Source: Stentor coeruleus
Lineage: Eukaryota; Ciliophora; Heterotrichea; Heterotrichida; Stentoridae
Length of the DNA: 36,894 nucleotides
NCBI GenBank assembly: GCA_001970955.1
Contig: MPUH01000748.1
Location: 1-36,894, forward strand
Direction of reading: 5' to 3'
The notes under the pieces are model-generated. The model saw only the letters and a program-made list of their open reading frames with translations, did not search any database and was not told the origin of the DNA. The position numbers and the translations under genes are program-made. Shown here one piece after another: positions 19,701 to 30,400 of the stretch. Each line of letters opens with the position of its first letter. Position 1 is the stretch's first letter.

Positions 19701-19850
19701 GAAACTATAAAATCTAATTACCAAAGACTTGCAAACATAAAAAAATAATTATCTGATTATTTATATAAACAATTCCAAAATTTCCAATAAAAATCATCCT
19801 ATCAATGCCTTTTAAACTAGCATAAATCCTTACTAAATTTCATAATTAAA

Positions 19851-20798
19851 TTAGCTGCGGTATTTCCTATGAATCATTTGAAGTTTAGGCTGTAAATCCT
19901 TCACATACTGATTATCGTTCCCTAGATCATTAACAATTTCCATAAGGACTTTATACCCATTCCCAGTTAAACTTCCTTCTGAATCAATAATCTGCAGAGC
20001 TTTTTTGATACCTTCTTCAATAAACCCATAATGATAATGAGCTATAGCAATTTTCGCATGTTTTTCATTGTTATAAGGATCTTCAAAAACATCATGATTA
20101 AGTCCTTTTATCACTTCATAATATTCTTTATATTTATTCCCTTCACGTTTATCCCCTATAATTTTCATCAATCCTGCTAACAAATCTTGTATTTCTTTGT
20201 TTTTTGAAAGGGTACTCGAATACTTCCTTCGGATTTTATCGATAAAAAACTCAGCGCTTTCATAATCTTCCCTTGTAAAATGCGCTTTCGCAAGTCCAAC
20301 CCAGCAAGTTAATTCATATTTTTCTTTTGTTTGTAGGATATTATGAGCTTCTGTATACAATTCAATTGCCTCATCACAATTTTTTTTTATTAGAAAGTTG
20401 TAAGCTTCATTTATAAGGTTCTGAGTGAGCTCTTCTTCTGACCACTCTCCTGAGAGAAGTTTGATTTTATGGATTAATGATTTGAAAACTTTTTCTTTGA
20501 TTTCACCCTTGTAGCAGGATAATGATTGCCCTTTGTGGATAAGATATATTGTAGGAATAGTTTGAATATCAATAGCTTTTGTTAATAAAGGAAGTGAGTC
20601 TGCGTTTATTTCAGCTATATTCCAATGTGTATTAGCTGAATGTCCGTCAAGCTGAGCTTTGAGTTTTTCTGATTTCTCAGACCAGTCAGCAACAAAGTGC
20701 GCTAAAACAGGGACTTTGCTGTCGAGCACATGCGTTTTCCAGTCAGCCAGAGATAATATTTCTAATCTTGAAAACGCACGTCTGAGCATTGAAATCAT
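19851..20798 (-). CDS. thioredoxin-TPR protein, CnoX/YbbN-like, without active-site cysteines
   Basis: 315 residues. Residues ~12-115 have a thioredoxin fold: the active-site loop reads ADWSEKSEK (Trp39, Ser40, Ser43) where thioredoxins have WCGPC, and the cis-proline is Pro82 (IQTIPTIYLI). Residues ~120-300 are alpha-helical tetratricopeptide-like repeats (LINEAYNFLIKKNCDEAIEL; YELTCWVGLAKAHFTREDYE), ending with a YbbN-type tail (VLMEIVNDLGNDNQYVKDLQ). The order and length match bacterial CnoX/YbbN, a chaperedoxin of about 284 residues that holds clients and hands them to GroEL. Both redox cysteines are replaced by Ser, so a holdase/co-chaperonin role without redox switching is likely (inference). 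The N-terminus MISMLRRAFSR is a good mitochondrial presequence candidate, which places it beside mitochondrial Hsp60. The ATG at 20798 starts this presequence. Confidence 0.8.
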   Translation of the reverse strand: MISMLRRAFSRLEILSLADWKTHVLDSKVPVLAHFVADWSEKSEKLKAQLDGHSANTHWNIAEINADSLPLLTKAIDIQTIPTIYLIHKGQSLSCYKGEIKEKVFKSLIHKIKLLSGEWSEEELTQNLINEAYNFLIKKNCDEAIELYTEAHNILQTKEKYELTCWVGLAKAHFTREDYESAEFFIDKIRRKYSSTLSKNKEIQDLLAGLMKIIGDKREGNKYKEYYEVIKGLNHDVFEDPYNNEKHAKIAIAHYHYGFIEEGIKKALQIIDSEGSLTGNGYKVLMEIVNDLGNDNQYVKDLQPKLQMIHRKYRS

Positions 20799-21427
20799 TT
20801 TAGCATATTTGATATAAAATCAGATAGTCCTATACCTAGAAAATAAAATCCTTCAGTCAAAAGTGTATTATAAACTTATATATATAATAACATATTACAA
20901 CATCTAACAATATTCTAACAATTGTATAAAAAGCTTTAAAAAAATCATAATAATACCTTTATAAACATATAAATCAATACCTATAATCAGCAAATTCATA
21001 TAATAATTATCATCTTCTTATATATAAAAAACTTTTCTCTATATTATTATTACATATTTTTACACATATTTCTATATCATTTTCTCCTTCCAATATCCAA
21101 ACTTATTTTCCAACACCCTCTCCTTCCAACATCTAATATTATCTTTTAACACAATCTCCTTCCAATATCCACTACATTTCCTTAACACCCAATAATTATC
21201 CCTTAACATCTTCCAATATCCAATACTATCTTTTCAACACCCATTCTTCAAAAAAAACCTCAAATTTCTAATCATAACCTAAAACCATTCTCAACTTTTC
21301 ATCATACCAAAAAAAAATTTAAAATTTTTTACTATTTTTATCATCTTCCACTAAAGTTTCTTATAATAATCCTACACATCTAGTATTACAATTCCTAAAA
21401 AAGTTAATTTCATGGCAGTTATAATAA
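20799..21427. other. divergent intergenic region upstream of dynein and the CnoX-like gene
   Basis: About 630 bp shared as 5' flank by the minus-strand CnoX-like gene and the plus-strand dynein. AT-rich to 21060, then C-rich and G-poor to 21350, with recurring CTCCTTCCAA(C/T)ATC and CTTTTAACAC words at about 21085-21245. Promoter elements must lie here, but none is recognised with confidence. Confidence 0.5.
21085..21245. repeat. cluster of degenerate TCCTTCCAAYATC repeats
   Basis: Related words recur at about 21087 (TCCTTCCAATATCC), 21120 (TCCTTCCAACATCT), 21168 (TCCTTCCAATATCC) and 21209 (ATCTTCCAATATCC), several followed by stretches such as TTTTAACAC or TTAACACCC. Spacing is irregular (about 33-48 bp). 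They lie 200-340 bp upstream of the dynein start, so they could be promoter sites or simple tandem decay. Confidence 0.5.
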
Positions 21428-24400
21428 ATGGAGTCTGGATCAAGAGAATCTAAGAATAAACCAGTGGCGCTTCAAGGAAAAGGCGCGTCCGGCCGGTATT
21501 TCAGGAACAGGCCAAGTTTCAAGCCTAAGGCCGAAGAGTCATTTCCAAACGACTCAAACGATAGCAAACGTGAAGGTGTTGCTGATATAGAGCCAAAAGT
21601 CTTTGAGCCCTACATTAGCATCCCAGGCCGGACCCCTCGAAAAGTTGCCATAGAACGTAAACGTAAGCTCTTTTCTTCAGTGAGTATAGAAAAGCTCTTA
21701 AAAGAAGAATCAATTGACTATAACAAGCCTATATCGGCATGGCTTCCTTTAGAGCCTTTCGACAATTATGATTTCGACATTAGAAACCCAGATGAATGGA
21801 TTGACCATGCTAAAGGTGACTCAATCCCAGCTTTAGCCCTAAGAAGAAGCCAAGTCGAAACTGGGGTTTTTGACTGGAAACCTGTTCTGATCTCAGGATT
21901 CGACATAAATCGGGGCATTTTTTTAGGTGTTTGGGACGATGATAACCAGAGTTTGGTCGAAATATCAAAAATCAACTTGGTTTTCGCTGCTGAAGACCCA
22001 CTTGTGTTTGCTAAAAGAGTTTCTTTTGCCCATCAGAGAAGAAGATATGCGGAAAGTCTTATAAGATATTATTTTTATATAGATAATATGCCTACAGAAG
22101 AAATCCCAACATTGAATTCAGAACAAAAAGAAAGGATTGTAAAGAAATCAACTAATGTTAGGTATATGAACAAGAATATTAACCCTGAAAACTCCCCGCT
22201 TGTATATGAAATTTGTTTAGAGTTCGCAAAAACTATGAATAAAATTGTGTTTAATAAACATTTATCAGCATCAGGCAAAGAGCTTATACTTAGTAAACTT
22301 ACTTTGCCTCCTGCACCTCCAGCTAAAAAACCTCCAAGATATGGGATGATTCAAATCCCTCACCACGATTTCTCTGCTCAATTTTCAAACTTCTGCTTCA
22401 GAAGCCTTTATATAAAAGATGAAGTCGTGCTTTCTCTAGATAAAATCCGTGACCAGTGTTTGTCTGCTTCTGAAAAAGAGATTTTCAATATAAACTTCAC
22501 AAAAACCATGAAACCTGATGAATTCAAACAAATCGAACTTGGTGCTATAAGCCAAATAGCCCTTTATTTAAGTGCTTGGAAAGATAACATAAACTCAATA
22601 ATATCATCATCATTTCAAGATATGGGTAAAGGATGGTTTAATTTATTAGAATCATCAAAAGAAGCATATGAGTTAAATAAACTTAAAAAATATTTATCAA
22701 TGATTAAAATCATGATGCAAGATTCAATGTACACAATGACTCATAAGTCTTTATACAAATTTGTTAACACCCTAACAACTTTTATCCCAGAAATCGTTGA
22801 AATCCATTCACCTAAAGATGTGGTTAATGGTTTTGCTGAATTAGATGAAGATAATCCTATACCTCCAATACCATTGATTGCTATTGAAATTGAAAAAGGA
22901 GGGAAAATGTTTAAATATTCATGTGAACCTGAATCTATTGTTGATAGAGTAAAATTAGTTTTTGAAGAAGGGCTTAATAGGATTAAAGAAATCCCGGTTA
23001 TAGAAGAAGTAGTTATGGAACATCTTTTTAAGAAGAATTCAATGAAACATTTTTTGATTACACCTGTAATACCTAAAGAAGCACCGATAAATCCAAGTAA
23101 AGAGGAGCAAAATGCAGGGAAACTTTTGGATGATAATTGGTGGGTATGGGAGTTAAAAGAAAAGCTCATGACAACAGTGAAAGCATCAATACAGCCACTT
23201 TTTAAATATATTACAGTATATGATAAGTATGAAGAAGTTATGCTTTTGGATGTGGATAAGTATATACAAGGAATACAGGAGAAAGCTGGGGATATATCAG
23301 TTGAAGAATTAAGGGATGAGATTTATAAACATCAGGAACTTGAAAAGAAAATACTTAATGAAATCCCTGAGACTATAAGAGTTAGCTGTTTTGAAATCAA
23401 CTGCAGGGAAGTTAGAAATAGCCTTGCAGGGAAACATGCACAATTTGTGAAACAAATCACTGACCAAATTGGCCAAGTCGCAAAAGATATGACGATAAAC
23501 TTATTAGAAAACTTTAAAAAAACCCATAGGGATATCAGCAAGCCACCAAAAGATGTTGAAGAACTCACTGAAATCAAAGACATGATCGAAAGAATACCTA
23601 TGGATATTGAAAAAATGAAGGTGGAAATCGAAAATAATATGAATACATTCGCGATTCTAGATAAATTCCAATACAAATTCTCGAATGATGATTTAAATAA
23701 AAAATGGGAACTATTTGGGTTCCCTAAAAGAACATATGAATTAATAGCTCAGAAATCAGAAGAATTAGAAAAACAGAAAATTGTATTCCAAGAACATACG
23801 TCGACTGAACAAGAAGAATTTAGAGAAGCTATTGAAGAACTTGAGAATATAGTTAAAAGTTTCGTTCAATATACTGATATTAACCAATATAAAGAAACTG
23901 CTGAGATGGTGGAAAGGGTGCAAAAACGATTAGAAGAGTGTGTGGCTAATGCTAAGACATTTAACAATCGTGAATTTTTGTTTGGGGTTGAAACTACAGA
24001 TTATTCTCAAGTGCATAATTGTAATAAGGAGTTCAAACCTTTTGCGGATTTGTGGAATACTATTAATAACTGGTATGCAAAACACGAACACTGGATGAAC
24101 GGAGACTGGGAAACAGTGAACGGTCGAGAAATCGAAGACACTGTAGAAAATGCAGTAAAAACAATATCTCAAGTCTACCGGCACTTCAAAAACCGTGACA
24201 TCCAATCCATCCTCCCTGTAGTCGAAAAAATAAAATCTGAAGTCGACAACTTCAAACAATACGTCAAAATGGCCGTTGCCCTAAGAAAACCAGGTATGAA
24301 AGACCGTCATTGGGACCAAATCAGTGAAAAAATTGGTTTCGACGTCAGACCAACCGAAGGTTTCACCTTAACATCAGTCATCAGCCTAGGCTTAAAAAAA

Positions 24401-27400
24401 TTCGATGACTATCTTGAAGAAATCGGTGAAAAAGCATACAAAGAGCATCAAATTGAATCAAAACTAAACGAAATGGAAAGCGCTTGGGAAAAAGTAGATT
24501 TCGAAATTTTCCCAGCTAAAAACAGTGATACTTATATAATGGGTGGTATAGATAAAATCCAAAATTTATTAGATGAACATATGGTTATAAGTCAAGCAAT
24601 GCAATTTTCAGCATTTAAAAAACCATTTGAAGAAAGAATTGAAGAATGGGTCTCAACGCTTATGAGGGTTCAAGATGTTCTTGAACAATGGGGGAAATGT
24701 CAAGTAAATTGGATGTATTTACAACCTATTTTTGATTCTAAGGATATTATGAAACAATTACCTAATGAGACTAAAAAATTTAGAGGTGTTGATCAAATGT
24801 GGAGACATTCTATGAGTCAAGTTAAACAAAATCCTAATGTTATCAAGATTTGTAAGCATGAAGGAAGACTTGAAAATCTTATTGAGGCTAATAAAATATT
24901 GGAAGTTGTACAAAAGGAACTTAATAATTATTTGGAAACAAAAAGAGCAGCTTTTGCTAGGTTTTACTTTTTATCTAATGATGATTTATTGTCGATACTT
25001 TCGGAAACTAAAGATCCGACTAGAGTTCAACCTCATTTGCGTAAGGTTTTTGAAAATATGGAAAGGCTTGAGTTTAAAGAAAATCAAACAATACATTCGA
25101 TGTTTTCATCTGAAGGGGAACAAGTTGCATTTGTTAAACCTGTGAATCCTAAAGATAAAGGTGTGGAGTTTTGGATGTGTGATTTGGAAGATATGATGAA
25201 ATTAAGTGTCAGAAATGTTTTACTTGTAAGTATTGAGGATTATAAAAGACGTCCAAGAAATGATTGGGTGTTATTACACCCTGGACAATGTGTACTTAAT
25301 GGATCTCAAGTTCATTGGACTACTGAAGTTGAAGAAGCTATTAAAAAAGGTTTTGAAAGTATAGCGAAATATCATAAGTTTTTAGAAATACAGTTACTTG
25401 ATACAGTGAAATTAGTTAGGGGTAATTTGACTAATATGCAAAGTGTTGCTTTAGGGGCACTTATTGTTATTGATGTGCATGCTAAAGATGTGGTTTGGAG
25501 ACTTGTGGAGAATAAAGTAGACTCAGTTGATGATTTTGATTGGATTGCTCAATTGAGATATTATTGGGAAAAAGATGATTGTTATGTGAGATGTATACAA
25601 ACTTATTTTCCTTATGGTTATGAATATCTCGGAAATTCCCCAAGACTTGTCATCACCCCTCTTACAGACAAATGTTATATGACCCTTATGGGAGCTCTAA
25701 ATCTCGGACTTGGTGGTGCTCCAGCAGGTCCAGCCGGTACAGGTAAAACTGAATCAGTTAAAGATCTTTCAAAAGCTTTAGCAAAACAAGTAGTCGTTTT
25801 TAATTGCTCAGAAGGTATGGATCATGTTATGGTCGCTAAATTCTTCAAAGGATTAGCATCATCAGGAGCTTGGGCATGTTTTGATGAATTTAACAGAATC
25901 TATATAGAAGTCTTATCTGTCATTGCCCAACAACTTCAAACTTTATTAGAAAGAAAACGTAAAGGGGATACTGAATTTGAATTTGAAGGTTCAACAATAA
26001 GAATGCAGCCAACTTTTTCAGTATTTATTACTATGAACCCAGGCTATGCTGGACGTACTGAACTTCCTGATAACTTAAAAGCTTTATTTAGACCAGTAGC
26101 TATGATGGTTCCTGATTATGCAATGATTGGTGAAATCATGCTTTATTCTTTTGGTTTTACTAAAGCTAGAGAATTAGCCAAAAAAATGGTTGATACATTT
26201 AAATTGTGCTCAGAACAACTAAGTTCACAGGACCATTATGATTATGGTATGAGAGCTGTACGTTCAGTTATCAATGCTGCTGGGTTGATTAAACGTGCTG
26301 AGCCTGATATGGATGAGGAGCAGCTTTTACTTAGAGCATTAAGAGATGTCAATGTGCCAAAATTCCTTAAAGATGACTTACCATTATTTGAAAACATTAT
26401 AAACGACCTTTTCCCTCATGTAGAAAAACCTAATATTAACAGAAAACCTTTAGATCAAGCTTTAATAGATACATGTGCTAAACTTAATATCCAACCAGAA
26501 CAAGCATTTATTGACAAAATCTTCCAACTTTACGACACAACCAAAGTTCGTCATGGTCTCATGATAGTCGGTCTTACAGGTGGTGGTAAAACATCCAATT
26601 ATGCAGCTTTATCTAAAGCTATGTCTTCAATCAAACATATCAACGGTTTTTTTGATGTCTTTGTCCATGTTTTAAACCCAAAATCTATAACCATGGGACA
26701 ATTATATGGGAAATTTGATGAACTCACTCACGAATGGACTGATGGTGTTCTTGCTGATATCATAAGAAAATGTGTTAGAGATCAATACAATCCTCCTTTT
26801 AATAACAAACATTGGGTTATGTTTGATGGCCCAGTTGATGCTTTATGGATTGAAAATATGAATACAGTCCTTGATGATAATAAAAAATTATGTTTAAATT
26901 CAGGAGAAATTATTATGTTATCAGCACATATGACTATGATGTTTGAAGTTGAAGATCTTGCTGTTGCATCACCAGCTACAGTTAGTAGATGTGGTATGGT
27001 TTATATGGAGCCTATATCTTTAGGTTTACCACCATTAGTGAAATCATGGATTAATACTTTACCACCAAAAGTTAAAGCTACAGAGTCTATAGTAACGAAA
27101 CTTAATCAATATTTTGATGTTTATGCTTTCCCTATGATTAAGTTTGTAAGAAAAAATCTTATTGAACCTGTTACGTCTATGGACAATAATTTGACTCAGA
27201 GTATTTTTAGGATTATAAACTGTTATATGGTGAAATATCATGATACAGAAGTGAAAAATGTGTCTCAAGAAGAGATAAATGAATTAGAAGTTGTTATTGA
27301 AAATCTTTTTGTATATGCGGTGACATGGACTTTAGGGGTAACAACTAATTCTGAAGGGCGGAAACGGTTCGACAAGCATTTTAGGGAAATTCTAGTCACA

Positions 27401-30400
27401 AGAGCCTTAGCCGTACCTTTCCCTGATACTGAAACAGTCTATGATTGGTATTTTGATGAAAATAATAAAGTGTATAAAAGCTGGACTGAAACTATTCCTG
27501 CATATGAAGTTGATCCATCAGGTTATTTTAATGAAATTGTCGTACCAACAATGGATAGTATCAGGACAAAATTCTTATATAAACTCCTTCTTATAAATAA
27601 ATACCATGTCTTAAGCCCAGGACCAACTGGAACAGGTAAATCAGTGAATTCATCAAGTCTTTTAAGTGGTTCAATGCCAGAAAACTTCCAATATATAACA
27701 TTAACTTTTTCAGCTCAGACTTCAGCAAATCAAACCCAAGATCTAATCGATAGTAAAGTAGTCAAAAGGCGTAATAGAGTTTATGGTCCACCTACAGGTA
27801 AATATTATGTGATATTTGTTGATGATCTTAATATGCCTAAAAAAGAAAAATATGGAGCTCAACCACCTCTTGAACTTCTTAGACAATGGATGGATCATAA
27901 AGGATGGTATGATCGTAAAGAAAAAACCAAACGTGAAATTGTTGATATTATGTTCTTAAGCGCAATGGGCCCACCTGGTGGTGGGCGAAGTGTTATAACC
28001 AACAGACTAGTAAGACATTTTAATCTTATAACATATACATTATTAGAAGAAAGTGATATTACTATGATTTATAGTAAAATACTTAATGCTTATTTACGTA
28101 TGTATGTTGAACCTATAAGACAAGGTGTATCTCAATTTGTTAGTGCTTCATTATCTTTATATGGTTTTGTTGAAAAAACCCTTTTACCAACACCAGATAG
28201 ATCGCATTATACTTTTAATTTAAGAGATTTAGCTCATGTTTTTGAAGGATTATGCTCATCTCAACCTAAGGTTATTGGAGAATATATAACTATGGTTAGA
28301 TTGTGGTGTCATGAAAATTTAAGGGTATTTGGTGATAGGCTTATAAATACTTCTGATTTAAGTATACTTATGGATGCTCTTGGGGAAAGGGTTAAGGAAA
28401 ATTTTGGATTGGATCCTAAGGAAGTTTTTATAAGGGAAAGGCTAATTTTCGGACACTTTTTAAATCAGAATTTACCTGAAGATCAGAGAATTTATGAGGA
28501 AGTTAAGAATACTGGGGATATGATGAAGACGGTTAATGAGTATTTGGAGAGCTTTAATGATAGGTATCCGAAGAGGCAGATGAAGTTGGTTATGTTTTTG
28601 GATGCTTGCTGCCATGTTGCGAAAATATGTAGGATTTTGAGACAGCCTATGGGGAATGCGCTATTGCTTGGGGTTGGAGGATCAGGAAGACAAAGCATGA
28701 GTAAACTTTCAGCATTTATAATGGAAACTGAGCTTAGACAGATTGAAATTACAAAGAGTTATAATATGAATCAATGGAGGGATGATCTAAAGGGTGCTTT
28801 GAAATATGCTGGGATAAGAAATGAGAGGATTATATTTTTGCTTGTTGATACACAGATTATTGATGAACAGATGCTTGAAGATACAAATAATGTTCTAAAT
28901 TCAGGAGATGTGCCTAATATATATAAGACTGATGATTGGGAGGATATAACTAGTATAGGAAGACCTGAATGTCAAAGAAAAGGTTTACAGCCTACTGATA
29001 TGAACATAATGTCTCAATTTATAGCCAGGATTAAGAAAAATATTCACATTATATTAGCTATGAGTCCTATTGGAGAAGCATTTAGAAGTAGATTGCGTAT
29101 GTTCCCTTCTCTTATCAACTGTTGTACTATAGATTGGTTTACAGATTGGCCTGAAGAAGCTCTTATTTCTGTAGCTAAAGGCCAACTTACCGAAGATGAC
29201 CTCAGTATAGATAATTCCTTAGAACAACTTGTACAGTTTTTCAAAACAGTCCATAAATCTGTTGAACAAACTTCTACAAAATTCCTTAATGAACTTCGAA
29301 GACATGTTTATATAACCCCAACATCTTATTTAGAGCTCCTTAGATGTTTTAAATCATTATTAGTTGATAAACGTAATCAACTTCAAACAGCAAAACAAAG
29401 ATTTAGTGGAGGTGTTGAAAGATTAATAAAAGCTGCTAAAGATGTTGAAATTATGAAATTAGAACTCACTGAAATGAAGCCTCAGCTAGCTGAGGCCCAA
29501 ATCCAAAGCGAGCAGATGATGGAAAAAATTGTTAGAGATAAAGCTGAAGCTGAAGAGACACAAAAACATGTTGCTAAAGATGAAGCTGAAGCCCAAGCAA
29601 AAGCTGATGTAGTAGAAAGTTTAACAGCTCAAGCACAAGGAGAATTAGATGAAGCATTACCATTATTAGACAAAGCTTTAGAAAGTGTTAAGTTATTAAA
29701 AAGAGATCATATTGTTGAAGTTAAGAGTTTTCTTGCACCATCAGAAGGAGTTATCTTAACAATGGAAGCTGTGTGTATTATGATGGGTATAAAAGCTGTG
29801 AAGAAAAATGATCCAAATAAAATTGGTGGCAAACTAGATGATTATTGGGAACCAGCAAAGGTATTTTTTATATAGAATGAACTTATGAAGAATCCAAAGC
29901 AACTCTTAGATGATCTTGTTAATTATAAAAAAGAACTTATGACTCAAGACCTTATAGATAAAATTACCCCAAGAGTAAACAACGAAAAATTTCGTCCTGA
30001 AATCATTAGAGCCTCATCCTTAGCTTGTGAAGCTATGTGTAAATGGGTTCATGCTATGCACAAATTTTATCATGTCAATAAACAAGTAGAACCTTTACGT
30101 AAACAAGTTGCTCAGTTGAACTCAGAACTTGATGTTTCTAGAGCATTACTAAAAGAAGCTAAAGCTAAACTTAAAGCTGTAACTGATCAAATTGAAGCTT
30201 TAGAAGCTGATTATGAGGCGACAATGAAAAAACAAGAGTATCTGAAATACAAGATTAATGATTGTGAGATCAAATTGGAAAGGGCTGAAAAACTTATAGG
30301 AGGATTAGGTGGTGAGCAGGTTAGATGGACAAAAGAAAGTGAAAGTTTGGCTGATAGAATAGAAAAACTAGCTGGGGATTGTGCATTATCAGCAGGAACA

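Larger units (their letters stand above)
13198..19850. other. 6.6-kb gene-poor AT-rich region
   Basis: No convincing gene lies in this stretch; open frames such as 17129-17317 and 18521-18760 are AT-biased Ile/Leu/Lys/Tyr-rich and look like chance. Plus-strand composition alternates in blocks: G-rich at 13260-13470, C-rich at 14390-14720, G-rich at 15010-15330, C-rich at 16790-17100, G-rich at 17440-18260, C-rich at 18420-18760, G-rich at 18840-19150. Embedded items are a 29-bp tandem repeat, a decayed coding remnant and an assembly joint, listed separately. Elsewhere in this window gaps between genes are about 0.1-2 kb, so this is the longest. Confidence 0.6.

Noticed and set aside
22741..23169. 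Antisense ORFs inside the dynein gene
   Set aside because: They are shadows of the coding strand's codon use; the plus-strand frame is a continuous conserved dynein.
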